From assembly GCA_045648145.1 (NCBI GenBank), contig JAZRNK010000110.1, positions 1 through 27,237 on the forward strand: a stretch of DNA of 27,237 bases, written 5' to 3'. This DNA is from UMGS172 sp045648145. Lineage in GTDB: Bacteria; Bacillota; Clostridia; Oscillospirales; Acutalibacteraceae. Within the stretch, counting starts at the first letter, position 1; each line of letters begins with the position of its first letter. Under the pieces are notes generated by a model. The model saw only the letters and a list, made by a program, of their open reading frames with translations, was not told the origin of the DNA and searched no databases. The position numbers and the translations under genes were made by a program. Positions 13,831 through 22,252 of the stretch are shown here, in pieces.

Positions 13831-15198
13831 ATGGAACAGTTTGAAGAAATTATGGCAGAGGTTGAGTCACTGGTTGAAGCGCGCAGATTTGTCAAATTGC
13901 GTGAACTTTTGGTTGACATGAACCCTGCCGACATCGCTGCGATTATAAGTGAATTAAAGGAAAAAGAGGTACCGCTTGTGTACCGTATTTTGCCTAAAGA
14001 ACTCGCAAGTGATGTTTTCGCTTATATGGAAAGCGAAACGCAGGAGCTGCTTATTCGCAGCTTTAGTGACGTTGAGCTGAAAGAGGTTATTAATGACCTT
14101 TGGCTTGACGATACGGTTGATATGATTGAGGAAATGCCTGCCAACGTTGTGGCAAGGGTTTTACGTGCGGCAAATCAAAGCACAAGACAGCAGATTAACG
14201 AACTGCTGAAATACCCTGAAGACAGCGCAGGAAGTATTATGACGGTTGAGTATGTATCGCTTAACAAAAATCTGACGGTGTCAGAGGCATTCCAAAAGAT
14301 ACGCCGAGAGGGCATAAATAAAGAAACGGTTTATACCTGCTACGTTACCGAGCGCCGCAAGCTTATCGGTACGGTATCGGTTAAGGATTTGTTGCTTGCT
14401 AACGACGATTGTATTGTTTCTGATATAATGGAAATCAACGTTATAAGCGTTGAGGCTTATGATGATAAAGAGTCGGTTGGTCAAGCCTTTATGAAATACG
14501 ACGTTATTGTTTTGCCGGTTGTTGATAAGGATGGCAGAATAGTCGGTATCGTCACCTTCGACGACGCAATGGATGTTATCGAAGAGGAGGCCACCGAGGA
14601 TATCGAGAAGATGGCGGCTATCACACCTAACGACAAGCCCTATCTTAAAACAAGTGTCCTTAGCCTTTGGGCAAAGCGAATACCTTGGCTTATGCTGTTG
14701 ATGGTTTCGGCAACCTTTACGGGCGCTATAATCAATTCATTTGAGGGGGCTTTGGCGGCATTCCCGTCACTTATTGCGTTTATTCCGATGCTTATGGGTA
14801 CGGGAGGAAACGCAGGCGGTCAGGCTTCGGCGACCGTTATTCGTGGACTTGCAGTTGGTGAAATTCAGCTCAAGGATATTTTCCGCGTAATCTGGAAAGA
14901 AATCAGAGTGGCTGTGCTTTGCGGTGTTGTTCTGGCAGTTACCGGCTTTGTAAAGGTTATTGTTATTGACAATATGTTATTTGACAGCAATGTTACAATG
15001 GGAGAAAATATTGTTTTAAGCATTACGCTTGTTATGACGGTGTTTTTCTCCAAAATAATCGGTTGCAGCTTGCCGATTCTGGCAAAATGCTTAAAGCTTG
15101 ACCCTGCGGTTATGGCAAGTCCGTTTATAACAACGCTGGTTGATGCAATTTCACTCATTATCTACTTTATAGTTGCAAGTAACGTTTTATCGTTTTAA
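13831..15198 (+). CDS. mgtE: Magnesium transporter MgtE
   Basis: A 455-residue MgtE family Mg2+ channel of the cytoplasmic membrane. Domains in order are the N-terminal helical MgtE domain (about 1-130, with the typical LVDMNPADIAAIISEL and the acidic LDDTVDMIEEMPANVV), then a CBS pair (about 135-255, SAGSIMTVEYV and VLPVVDKDGRIVGIVTFDDA). A connecting helix and five transmembrane helices follow (about 285-455). The pore-region motif IPMLMGTGGNAGGQASATVIRGLA is represented by PMLMGTGGNAGGQ. Mg2+ binding between the N and CBS domains closes the pore in characterised members. The frame is open to 13801, but ATG 13831 directly follows AAAGGTG and AAGGAAGGAG. It is probably regulated by the structured leader and ends at its own terminator. 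Confidence 0.95.
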   Translation: MEQFEEIMAEVESLVEARRFVKLRELLVDMNPADIAAIISELKEKEVPLVYRILPKELASDVFAYMESETQELLIRSFSDVELKEVINDLWLDDTVDMIEEMPANVVARVLRAANQSTRQQINELLKYPEDSAGSIMTVEYVSLNKNLTVSEAFQKIRREGINKETVYTCYVTERRKLIGTVSVKDLLLANDDCIVSDIMEINVISVEAYDDKESVGQAFMKYDVIVLPVVDKDGRIVGIVTFDDAMDVIEEEATEDIEKMAAITPNDKPYLKTSVLSLWAKRIPWLMLLMVSATFTGAIINSFEGALAAFPSLIAFIPMLMGTGGNAGGQASATVIRGLAVGEIQLKDIFRVIWKEIRVAVLCGVVLAVTGFVKVIVIDNMLFDSNVTMGENIVLSITLVMTVFFSKIIGCSLPILAKCLKLDPAVMASPFITTLVDAISLIIYFIVASNVLSF

Positions 15199-15209
15199 AA
15201 TCGATTAAT

Positions 15210-15248
15210 AAAGCACCACAGATTAAAATGGTCTGTGGTGCTTTTTAT
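15210..15248. terminator. Intrinsic terminator after mgtE, also downstream of the XRE gene
   Basis: A perfect 13-bp stem AAAGCACCACAGA (15210-15222) pairs with TCTGTGGTGCTTT (15232-15244), with T's following on the plus strand. It also lies 21 bases beyond the stop of the converging XRE gene. Confidence 0.9.
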
Positions 15249-15265
15249 CTTTTAACTATTGAATA

Positions 15266-15478
15266 TTATTTATATGGTTTTGGGTTATCAGTAATCCCTG
15301 CAAGATAATCTATGCTTGTATTATAGAATTTAGCAAGCTTAATAAAAACATCGATAGGAACATTTAAATTACCTATTTCATAATCAGAATAGGTCGTCTG
15401 ATGAATTTTCAAAAAATCAGCCATTTGTGCTTGTGTTAAATCTTTATCCTCACGCATATCCCGTAATCGTTTAAACAT
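15266..15478 (-). CDS. Small XRE-family DNA-binding regulator
   Basis: A 70-residue single-domain HTH_3 protein. FKRLRDMREDKDLTQAQMAD begins helices 1-2, HQTTYSDYEIGNLNVP is the recognition helix and turn, and LAKFYNTSIDYLAGITD is the usual C-terminal signature. It has no ligand or peptidase domain, so it is a bare cytoplasmic DNA-binding protein, probably a dimer. ATG 15478 has AAGGTG (15490-15485) 6 bases upstream; the GTG three codons earlier overlaps that site. No toxin or phage gene accompanies it. It lies between two hairpins that share the arm ACCACAGA/TCTGTGGT. The one just upstream is a perfect 30-base palindrome and could be its operator, or only the terminator of lysC. Confidence 0.87.
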   Translation of the reverse strand: MFKRLRDMREDKDLTQAQMADFLKIHQTTYSDYEIGNLNVPIDVFIKLAKFYNTSIDYLAGITDNPKPYK

Positions 15479-15505
15479 AATAATCACCTTGCTTTAATTA
15501 CACCA

Positions 15506-15535
15506 AAACACCACAGAAAATTTTCTGTGGTGTTT
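15506..15535. terminator. 30-base perfect palindrome: lysC operon terminator and/or XRE operator
   Basis: AAACACCACAGAAAA (15506-15520) is directly followed by its exact reverse complement (15521-15535). It lies 9 bases after the lysC stop and 27 bases before the XRE start codon on the minus strand. The stem with the following TTTTGG fits a terminator of the hom-lysC operon. Its position also suits an operator for the XRE gene. Confidence 0.7.
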
Positions 15536-15544
15536 AAAATATTA

Positions 15545-16750
15545 TTAAATAAATGCGTCGTGAACGACCTGAACGGCTCTGTCACAGTCATTAGCATCAA
15601 CAAGAACGGAAATCTTGATTTCGCTGGTTGAAATCATATGAATATTGATACCAACGTCAGCCAAAGCCTCGAACATTTTTGATGCAACGCCGGGGTGGGT
15701 TTCCATACCTGCACCAACGATAGAAACCTTACCGATTTTATCGTTTACAACGACCTTGTCAAAATCAACTGTCGGTTTGATTGCCTCAATAGCCTCAAGT
15801 GTTTCTGCTTCCTGACTCTTGGGAACGGTAAAGGTAATATCCTTTGTATTGTTACGTCCAACCGACTGAAGAATAATATCAATATTAACGTTCTTTCTTG
15901 CAAGCTGGTTGAACACCTTAAATGCAATACCGGGGGTATCCTTAAGACCTACAATTGATACAACCAAAATATCCTTATCACAAGCTACACCTTTAACAAG
16001 CATTTTTTCCATTTTGACGACCTCCTTAACAATAGTACCTGGTTTATTTTCAAGACTGGACAGTACTTCAAGTTCAATATTATATTTTTTTGCCATTTCA
16101 ACCGAACGGTTGTTGAGAACCTGTGCGCCGAGTGTGGCAAGCTCGAGCATTTCATCATAGGTTATTTCCGACATTTTTTGGGCGCCTTTAACCTTACGGG
16201 GATCAGCGGTATAAACGCCGTCAACGTCGGTATAAATCTGGCAGAGGTCGGCACGCATAGCAGAGGCGATTGCAACTGCGCTTGTGTCAGAGCCTCCACG
16301 GCCCAATGTAGTGATGTTGTCGTGCTTATCTAAGCCCTGGAAGCCTGCAACAACAACGATATTTCTTTTATCAAGCTCATTTCTGATTCTTTCAGAATTT
16401 ACCCTTTTAATTCTTGCCAAAGAATGCTTCGAATCGGTTTCAAAGCCTGCCTGCCAACCCAAGAGTGAAACGGCAGGGAAGCCAAGCTTTGCAATGGCCA
16501 TGGCAAGTAGGGAAATAGAAATTTGTTCGCCTGCTGAAAGCAGCATATCCATTTCACGCTTTGAGGGTGAATCGGGATTAATTTCCTTTGCCTTTGCAAT
16601 TAAATCGTCGGTGGTGTCACCCTGTGCGGAAACAACAACCACAACGTCGTTACCTTTTTTGTAATCCTCGGTGACTATTCGTGCAACGTTGAAAACCTTT
16701 TGGGCGTCAGCAACCGAAGAGCCGCCGAATTTTTTTACTATTAAAGCCAT
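15545..16750 (-). CDS. lysC: Aspartate kinase
   Basis: A 401-residue aspartokinase that phosphorylates aspartate, the first step to lysine, threonine, methionine and diaminopimelate. The N-terminal kinase domain (about 1-245) shows the signature VKKFGGSSVA, ATP and aspartate elements such as TTLGRGGSDTSAVAIA (residues about 150-165), and TDVDGVYTADPRKV. Two C-terminal ACT domains (about 265-330 and 340-400) carry GLKDTPGIAFKVFNQLA and GAGMETHPGVASKMFEALA and should mediate feedback by lysine and/or threonine. TGGAGG (16764-16759) precedes the ATG. It is 24 bases downstream of hom and is the last gene of the pheB-hom-lysC operon. Its length is typical of clostridial single-function enzymes. 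Confidence 0.95.
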   Translation of the reverse strand: MALIVKKFGGSSVADAQKVFNVARIVTEDYKKGNDVVVVVSAQGDTTDDLIAKAKEINPDSPSKREMDMLLSAGEQISISLLAMAIAKLGFPAVSLLGWQAGFETDSKHSLARIKRVNSERIRNELDKRNIVVVAGFQGLDKHDNITTLGRGGSDTSAVAIASAMRADLCQIYTDVDGVYTADPRKVKGAQKMSEITYDEMLELATLGAQVLNNRSVEMAKKYNIELEVLSSLENKPGTIVKEVVKMEKMLVKGVACDKDILVVSIVGLKDTPGIAFKVFNQLARKNVNIDIILQSVGRNNTKDITFTVPKSQEAETLEAIEAIKPTVDFDKVVVNDKIGKVSIVGAGMETHPGVASKMFEALADVGINIHMISTSEIKISVLVDANDCDRAVQVVHDAFI

Positions 16751-16774
16751 AAAACAGCCTCCAAACTTTAAAAA

Positions 16775-18013
16775 TTAATCTAACAAACGCATAGTTGACA
16801 GAATTTCGCATCCTGAAAGCTTTGCAAGTTGAGATGTGATAGAACGCTCTGACGAGTGGGGTGTGATAAAGGCAAGCTCATTGGGCTCTTCGCCGTTTCT
16901 GCCTAAAATCTTAATTTCACCGAACAGCTTTTCTGCAAGTGCTTTAACTTCCAAACGGTCATCGTCGGCTTTAAGCCTTACGTACATTCTGATGGTTTCG
17001 TCACGGTGGTCAGCAATATACGAGCTGTCAGCATCATCCCACGAAAGATATTTTCTCGCCTGTAAATGCTTTACTGCATCAATCACGTCGGCAACAACGG
17101 CACTTGCGGTGGGCAACTTACCTGCGCCCTTGCCGTAGAACATTACGTCACCGATAGCATCACCCTTAACGGTGATGGCATTAAAAACGTCGTTAACGTG
17201 CGAAAGCTGATTGCTCTTGCTTACAAAAGCAGGGTAAACAGTAGCAGAGCATCTGCCGTCGTCGGTCAAACGCGCTCTGCCGATAAGCTTGATAACGCAA
17301 TCGGCAAAATCTGCATATGCAGTATCCTGCGAGGTGATTTTGGTTATGCCCTCGGTGTAAACACTTTCGGGATAAACGTGTTTTCCAAAAGCCAGTGCAG
17401 CAAGAATACAAATTTTTCTGCAAGCATCGTGACCTTCAATGTCTGCGGTGGGGTCTTTTTCGGCATACCCCAATTCTTGCGCTAAGGACAAAGCCTCGTC
17501 AAAAGACATTCCGTCACTAACCATTTTAGTCATAATAAAGTTAGTTGTTCCGTTTAAAATGCCCTGTACCTCATATAAATCGTTAGCCGAAAGGCATTGC
17601 GCTATAGGGCGAAGCACCGGAATACCGCCGCCGACACTGGCTTCAAACAGATAATTAACATTGTGTTCTTCAGCAATTTTCAAAAGCTCAGAGCCCTTTT
17701 GAGCAACCAACTCTTTATTAGAAGAAACAACGCTTTTACCTGCCTGCAGACACGATTTTGTGAATTCGTATGCAGGCTTTAAACCGCCCATTACTTCAAC
17801 GACCACTCGTACGTCGGGGTCGTTAAGGATAATGTTAAAATCCTTGATAAATTTGTCACTGTAAGCAACATCGGGAAAATCTCTGATATCAAGAATATAT
17901 TTAATATTGATTGTATTCTTAGCTTTTTTTGTGATAAGAGAGCAATTTTTCATAAGAACCTCGGCTACGCCTGAGCCAACAGTTCCGTGTCCCATAATTG
18001 CTATATCAACCAT
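16775..18013 (-). CDS. hom: Homoserine dehydrogenase
   Basis: A 412-residue enzyme that reduces aspartate semialdehyde to homoserine with NAD(P)H, committing carbon to threonine and methionine. The NAD(P)-binding domain starts with VDIAIMGHGTVGSGVAEVL; KELVAQKG, EASVGGGIPVLRPI and GILNGTTNFIM form the substrate domain. The family signature GYAEKDPTADIEGHDACRK follows, with the catalytic lysine region. A C-terminal ACT domain (about 345-412, IRMYVRLKADD...ITPHSSERSITSQLA) suggests threonine feedback. I choose ATG 18013 because GGAGG (18023-18019) is 5 bases upstream; the in-frame ATG at 18025 overlaps it. It lies between the ACT regulator (23 bases upstream) and lysC. Confidence 0.95.
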   Translation of the reverse strand: MVDIAIMGHGTVGSGVAEVLMKNCSLITKKAKNTINIKYILDIRDFPDVAYSDKFIKDFNIILNDPDVRVVVEVMGGLKPAYEFTKSCLQAGKSVVSSNKELVAQKGSELLKIAEEHNVNYLFEASVGGGIPVLRPIAQCLSANDLYEVQGILNGTTNFIMTKMVSDGMSFDEALSLAQELGYAEKDPTADIEGHDACRKICILAALAFGKHVYPESVYTEGITKITSQDTAYADFADCVIKLIGRARLTDDGRCSATVYPAFVSKSNQLSHVNDVFNAITVKGDAIGDVMFYGKGAGKLPTASAVVADVIDAVKHLQARKYLSWDDADSSYIADHRDETIRMYVRLKADDDRLEVKALAEKLFGEIKILGRNGEEPNELAFITPHSSERSITSQLAKLSGCEILSTMRLLD

Positions 18014-18036
18014 AACATCCTCCATTCTGCCAAAAA

Positions 18037-18465
18037 TTAGGCTGTTTGTTTTACCGAAATAACACCGTCAATTTTAAGTAGCTTATTAATAATTTCGGTG
18101 GAATTAAATTGCTCGGGTGAAATACGCAAGGAAACCGACACCGAAGCATAGCCCGAGGAGGGTAAGCCTTGGTTGACGGTCAGCAAATTTCCGCCGCAGT
18201 TATATAGCTCCGATAAAAAGCAGGAAAGTACACCGGCTTTATCTCTCAGTGTTGCATAAAAGGATACTATTTCGCCTAAAGGATGCGTATATTCAAACAC
18301 GTGGTCCTTGTACTTATAGTAAGCACTGCGTGATATTCCGCACATTTCAGAGGCTTCACTTGCAGTCTTGGCCTGACCTGATGCAATCAGCTTTTTGGCT
18401 TCAATAACCTTTTGAAAAACCTCAGGTAATGCTTGTGCATTTACCAGTATCATTCCTGTACTCAT
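18037..18465 (-). CDS. pheB: PheB/ThrR-type ACT-domain regulator
   Basis: A 142-residue protein of the UPF0735/PheB family. The N-terminal part (about 15-60) has a helix-turn-helix-like SEMCGISRSAYYKYKDHVF. The C-terminal part (about 65-140) is an ACT domain, GEIVSFYATLRDKAGVLSCF followed by GGNLLTVNQGLP. In Bacillus subtilis the homologue ThrR (formerly PheB) represses homoserine and threonine biosynthesis genes. Its position as first gene before hom and lysC supports the same role here, probably with an amino acid bound by the ACT domain. The start is supported by GTAGGTGG just upstream. Autoregulation of the operon from the promoter at 18504-18532 is likely but not shown. Confidence 0.88.
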   Translation of the reverse strand: MSTGMILVNAQALPEVFQKVIEAKKLIASGQAKTASEASEMCGISRSAYYKYKDHVFEYTHPLGEIVSFYATLRDKAGVLSCFLSELYNCGGNLLTVNQGLPSSGYASVSVSLRISPEQFNSTEIINKLLKIDGVISVKQTA

Positions 18466-18503
18466 TTTCCACCTACCGTAAACAATGTATTTGGTTAATG
18501 AAC

Positions 18504-18532
18504 ACTATAACACATCAATCTTTGATTTTCAA
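18504..18532 (-). promoter_or_regulatory. Promoter of the pheB-hom-lysC operon
   Basis: On the minus strand, TTGAAA (18532-18527) and TATAGT (18509-18504) have a 17-base spacer, 38 bases before the regulator start codon. Confidence 0.8.
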
Positions 18533-18665
18533 GAACTATTTTTCATATTTTTTAAAAATTTGGTGACAACATAAAAGTATAGACTTTGTAGAGGTTTATT
18601 TGTATCAAAAACAGAGAAAATTTAGATGTTTTTTGTCGAAATTTGAACAGTTTGGAGAGTTTTTT

Positions 18666-19760
18666 GTGAATATAGAAAGACAAAAAAGCTTTTTAATAAA
18701 AACTTTATATGCAGTAACGGTGGCAATGCTTATATATTTTTCGTTAAAATTACTTTTGGGCCCTTTGTTTCCTTTTGCGGCGGCAGCGGTGCTGACGGTA
18801 TCTCTGCAAAGATTTATACGTAAATATTCCAAAAAGCTGCGTCTTAAAAAGAAAGCGGCATCGGTTGCTATAATTATATTTGTCTATTTTATTGTAGGTG
18901 CATTGCTCTTTTGGCTTGTATATGCGCTTTATAGACAGTTGATAAGCTTTGTGCAAAATTTGCCCGAATACTCGGGATATTTTTCCGATGCGATTTCAAA
19001 AATAGCCGATAAATTCAATAGTATTATGGATACGATGCCCGACTTTGCAGGGAATCTTTTAGGTGAAATGCCACAGGCAACGTTGGAAACAATTACAACG
19101 AACGTTGCGTCTTACCTTACACAGTTAGCAGGGAATATAGCATCGGGTATTCCTTACTTTTTACTGTCAATAGTAGTAATGATAATTTCGAGTGCATATT
19201 TTGCAAAGGATTATGACGATATTTGTGGCTTTTTTGTAGGTGTTATACCGAAGCCTACGTTGAAAAAACTAATTTTTATTAAGCGAACGGTACTTGGCAA
19301 TTTCTTGAAAATGATAAAAGGTTATTTGACCATTATGGCAATCAGCTTTGGTGAAATATTTTTAGGACTGCTTTTTTTGAAGGTGAAATATGCGCTTATA
19401 ATTGCTGCGGTAACCTCGGTTGTTGATATTCTTCCTGTTTTGGGCTCGGGTACCGTGCTTATCCCGTGGGCGCTTTTTAGTGCTCTTTCAGGTAATACAA
19501 GCCGAGCAATAGGCTTGGTTATAATTTATTTGATTATCACGGCTGTAAGAAATATTATAGAGCCCAAGATTATTGGCTCAAAGGTGGGTGTTCATCCGCT
19601 TATCATGTTGGCGGCAGTGTTTATAGGCTTGAGTATTTTTGGAACAAGCGGAATTGTTTTGATGCCGGTGGCGGTTATAGTCATAAAAAGCTGGTTGGAA
19701 AGCGTGTATAAGCTGAAACAACAAAACTCAAACAATGATACAAGCAAAAGCAGTTCTTAA
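18666..19760 (+). CDS. AI-2E family membrane protein, YtvI-like
   Basis: A 364-residue polytopic membrane protein of the AI-2E/UPF0118 family (PF01594). About seven to eight hydrophobic helices are visible: two near the N-terminus (TLYAVTVAMLIYFSLKLLLG and PFAAAAVLTVSL), one at AIIIFVYFIVGALLFWLVYA, and a cluster after residue 170. The family's C-terminal signature DILPVLGSGTVLIPWAL and the helix KVGVHPLIMLAAVFIGLSIFG-like segment are present. Its closest appearance is to YtvI, a sporulation membrane protein; transport substrates of such proteins are not settled. The frame is open to a TTG at 18600 (GAGG at 18591-18594). I prefer GTG 18666, which has GGAGAG (18654-18659) 6 bases upstream and gives a family-like N-terminus. 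It is monocistronic, with a terminator overlapping its stop. Confidence 0.85.
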   Translation: MNIERQKSFLIKTLYAVTVAMLIYFSLKLLLGPLFPFAAAAVLTVSLQRFIRKYSKKLRLKKKAASVAIIIFVYFIVGALLFWLVYALYRQLISFVQNLPEYSGYFSDAISKIADKFNSIMDTMPDFAGNLLGEMPQATLETITTNVASYLTQLAGNIASGIPYFLLSIVVMIISSAYFAKDYDDICGFFVGVIPKPTLKKLIFIKRTVLGNFLKMIKGYLTIMAISFGEIFLGLLFLKVKYALIIAAVTSVVDILPVLGSGTVLIPWALFSALSGNTSRAIGLVIIYLIITAVRNIIEPKIIGSKVGVHPLIMLAAVFIGLSIFGTSGIVLMPVAVIVIKSWLESVYKLKQQNSNNDTSKSSS

Positions 19761-19773
19761 CGGACTGCTTTTT
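19746..19773 (+). terminator. Intrinsic terminator overlapping the AI-2E gene stop
   Basis: AAAAGCAGTTC (19746-19756) pairs with GGACTGCTTTT (19762-19772), 11 bp with one G-T pair, and a T-run. The stop codon lies in the loop. Confidence 0.8.
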
Positions 19774-19860
19774 CGTTACCTTGTGAGTTGTTTCGGCATA
19801 AAATGTATGGGGTGAAATGATTGTTTTGCCTCGGGAACTGATTTAACAGGAGGGGATAAA

Positions 19861-20085
19861 ATGGTAAAAGTTCTTATGGTTACAACAACAGCAACCTTTG
19901 CCGAAAAAGGTAAGGATGTTTTGCAGAGAAACGGTATTAGTTCAAGGGTAAAGAAAATTCAAGGTGGAACAGCCGCAGGCTGTTTGTTTGGTATTATGGT
20001 TGATGTCGACGATTATCAAAAAGCAATAGAGCTTTTAAAGGATGCTAACGTAAGGGTAATATCCGTAAAGGAAGTACCGTCATGA
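19861..20085 (+). CDS. DUF3343 protein, putative Se/S carrier-like
   Basis: A 74-residue protein. It fits DUF3343 (putative Se/S carrier proteins): an N-terminal beta strand VKVLMVTTTATFAEKG, a helix ending in LQRNGISSRVKKI, a Gly-Cys loop GGTAAGCLFGIMVD, and a C-terminal VRVISVKEV strand. The family usually has a conserved Cys in a CG motif; the Cys here (C40 in AAGCLFG) is in that position. It overlaps the cysteine desulfurase gene by 4 bases (ATGA), so the two are translationally coupled and may form a persulfide donor/acceptor pair. A strong AGGAGGGG site precedes the ATG. The role as a sulfur or selenium carrier is inferred from family and neighbour. Confidence 0.78.
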   Translation: MVKVLMVTTTATFAEKGKDVLQRNGISSRVKKIQGGTAAGCLFGIMVDVDDYQKAIELLKDANVRVISVKEVPS

Positions 20086-21212
20086 TATATTTTGATAATG
20101 CTGCTACAACGGGTGTAAAACCGCCGCAGGTAATAAGGGCGGTTGATTTGGCTTTAAAAGAAATGTCGGTCAATCCCGGTAGAGGCGGATACCGCGAGTC
20201 GATAAAATGCTCCGAGTTTATTTATAATTGCCGAACAAAAGTATCACAGTTTTTCTCGGCAGATGCACCCGAAAGGGTGGTTTTTACGGCCAACTGTACT
20301 ACAGCACTTAATACGGTGATAAAGGGTGTGTGCCGACCTAACGGGCACGTTGTGGCTTCAAGCTTAGAGCATAATGCAGTTGCAAGACCCTTGTATAAAA
20401 TGCAAAGAGCAGGTGTTGACGTCGATTTTGCAGAGGTCATATTTGGCGAAAGGGAAGCAACCGTAAGGTCGTTTGAACGTCTTATAAGACGGGATACCGA
20501 TTTGGTAATCTGCACCCACGCTTCCAACGTTACGGGTGAGGTTTTGCCTATAAAGGAAATAGGCGAAATTTGTGCTAAACGCGGTGTGCCTTTTGCAGTA
20601 GATGCGGCGCAAACTGCAGGTATACTTGATATAAATATGAAAGATATGAAAATCGACTATTTGTGCGTAGCGCCGCATAAGGGCCTTTATGCACCTATGG
20701 GCACAGGTATTTTAATAGCGTTGGGTGAAATTCCTAATACGCTTATAGAGGGTGGAACAGGCTCAATGTCGGCAAGCTATGAACAGCCTTTGGATTTACC
20801 GGAAGCGCTTGAAAGCGGTACTGCAAACGTTCCCGGTATTGCGGGAATCTCTGCGGGAATTGATTTTGTAACGCAAAAAACACCTAAGGCTATTTATAAG
20901 CACGAAATGGAGCTTGTAAGATATATCTATGAAAAGCTTTTAAAAATATCGGGTATTATGCTTTATACAGCATATCCTTTAGATAACCTTTATGTGCCGA
21001 CGCTTTCATTTAATTTAAGGGATAAAACAAGCACCGAAACGGCTTCGATTTTAGCAGATAATAATATTGCGGTACGTGCAGGCTTGCACTGCGCTCCTAT
21101 GGCACACCGCCGTATCGGAACAATAGATACAGGAACGGTGCGCTTGTGTTGTTCGGCGTTTAATTCTAAAGCAGAGGCCGACTATCTGCTTTCGGTTGTA
21201 AAAAAACTTTAA
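20082..21212 (+). CDS. Cysteine desulfurase family protein (class V aminotransferase fold)
   Basis: A 376-residue PLP enzyme. Motifs follow the NifS/IscS/SufS order: YFDNAATTGVKPP at the N-terminus, EHNAVARP (H97), VDAAQTAGI with D174 and Q177, and the PLP lysine K200 in APHKGLYAPMGTG. The C-terminal RAGLHCAPMAHRRIGT holds the catalytic Cys C337, and VRLCCSAFNS follows. It would take sulfur from cysteine as an enzyme persulfide, releasing alanine. It matches the clostridial cysteine desulfurase subfamily (TIGR01977-like) better than housekeeping IscS, and no iscU/sufU gene is next to it. Coupling to the DUF3343 gene points to a dedicated sulfur (or selenium) transfer step. Confidence 0.88.
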   Translation: MIYFDNAATTGVKPPQVIRAVDLALKEMSVNPGRGGYRESIKCSEFIYNCRTKVSQFFSADAPERVVFTANCTTALNTVIKGVCRPNGHVVASSLEHNAVARPLYKMQRAGVDVDFAEVIFGEREATVRSFERLIRRDTDLVICTHASNVTGEVLPIKEIGEICAKRGVPFAVDAAQTAGILDINMKDMKIDYLCVAPHKGLYAPMGTGILIALGEIPNTLIEGGTGSMSASYEQPLDLPEALESGTANVPGIAGISAGIDFVTQKTPKAIYKHEMELVRYIYEKLLKISGIMLYTAYPLDNLYVPTLSFNLRDKTSTETASILADNNIAVRAGLHCAPMAHRRIGTIDTGTVRLCCSAFNSKAEADYLLSVVKKL

Positions 21213-21239
21213 ATTATAGTAATTTTTCAATAATTACTA

Positions 21240-21269
21240 TTGATTATGCAGGGTTTGTTATGTTAAAAT
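21240..21269 (+). promoter_or_regulatory. Probable cdaA promoter
   Basis: TTGATT (21240-21245) and TAAAAT (21264-21269) have an 18-base spacer, 66 bases before the cdaA start. No clear terminator separates it from the desulfurase gene. Confidence 0.5.
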
Positions 21270-21335
21270 AATTATGAAAATGTATATTGGTGGAAAATTA
21301 GGTTTTTCGTCTTAAAAAGGGAAGGACGTGAAAAA

Positions 21336-22223
21336 ATGTCAGAGTTCTTTACAAAAGCTTTTGACGCTATTGCGGGTTTTTTTACGCAAATATTTATGGC
21401 GTTTTTGGATTTGCGCGCGAATGATATTATAGATATCCTCGTCGTTGCCTTTATCATTTATAAAGCTATTGGATTTTTCAAGGAAACAAGGGCGAAAATT
21501 TTAATAAAAGGTATCGTTTTGGTTATAGGTATTTGGATTTTCGCCCAGTGGTTTAATCTTATCAGTTTAAAGTGGTTGCTCGTTAAGTTTTTTGACTATG
21601 CAATTATCGCTGTCGCCGTTGTCTTTCAGCCTGAGCTTCGTCATGCGCTCGAACGTGTGGGACATAGTAATTTTGGTATGCTTATCTCAGGCCAGAACAA
21701 CGTGCAAAATGCAGAATACAAAAAGTGTATTGACGACGTATGCAAAGCTTGTGGAACTATGCAGGAGCATAAAACCGGTGCGCTTATTGTTTTTGAACGC
21801 TCGACACCTTTGGGTGAGGTGCTTACTACCGGAACAGAGCTTAATGCAGAAGCTTCGCAGGAGCTTGTGGGTAATATTTTCTTCCCGAAATCTCCCTTGC
21901 ATGATGGCGGTCTTATAATTCGTGACGCTAAGCTTGCGGCTGCAGGATGTATTCTTCCTTTAACTTCAAATAACGAGTTGAGTAAGGAACTTGGAACGCG
22001 TCATCGTGCTGCTATTGGTATGAGTGAAACGTCAGATGCTGTTGTTGTCGTTGTTTCTGAAGAAACGGGAACCATTTCGGTTTGTATTGACGGTGTTATT
22101 GAAAGAGGTCTTAATCAGATAGAGCTACGTGAAAAGCTTTATGAAATGCTACTTAACAACGAAACCGAAAAGAAAAAATCGCTTTTCTCAAAATTGTTCA
22201 AAAAGAATAAAAATGAACAGTAA
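21336..22223 (+). CDS. cdaA: Diadenylate cyclase CdaA
   Basis: A 295-residue membrane enzyme that makes c-di-AMP from two ATP. The N-terminal region (about 1-95) has three hydrophobic helices, including DIIDILVVAFIIYKAIGFF, ILIKGIVLVIGIWIFAQW and WLLVKFFDYAIIAVAVVF, followed by QPELRHALE, the CdaA signature. The DAC domain (about 115-270) carries SPLHDGGLIIRD (D190) and GTRHRAAIG (R222-H223-R224). The usual DGA active-site triad is DGG here (190-192), a small change. A GGAAGG site precedes ATG 21336. A short lysine-rich tail ends the protein. cdaR follows 29 bases later, matching the conserved cdaA-cdaR order; glmM, the common third gene, is absent. Confidence 0.95.
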   Translation: MSEFFTKAFDAIAGFFTQIFMAFLDLRANDIIDILVVAFIIYKAIGFFKETRAKILIKGIVLVIGIWIFAQWFNLISLKWLLVKFFDYAIIAVAVVFQPELRHALERVGHSNFGMLISGQNNVQNAEYKKCIDDVCKACGTMQEHKTGALIVFERSTPLGEVLTTGTELNAEASQELVGNIFFPKSPLHDGGLIIRDAKLAAAGCILPLTSNNELSKELGTRHRAAIGMSETSDAVVVVVSEETGTISVCIDGVIERGLNQIELREKLYEMLLNNETEKKKSLFSKLFKKNKNEQ

Positions 22224-22252
22224 TTTTTCAAAAGAAAGGATGTGACGGCACT

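Noticed and set aside
15266..15478. Antitoxin or phage repressor role for the XRE protein
   Set aside because: No toxin, integrase or other phage gene is adjacent; only a bare HTH domain can be supported.
18600..18665. Upstream TTG start for the AI-2E protein
   Set aside because: It has a weak GAGG site, but GTG 18666 has a better-spaced GGAGAG and a family-like N-terminus. The choice is not certain.
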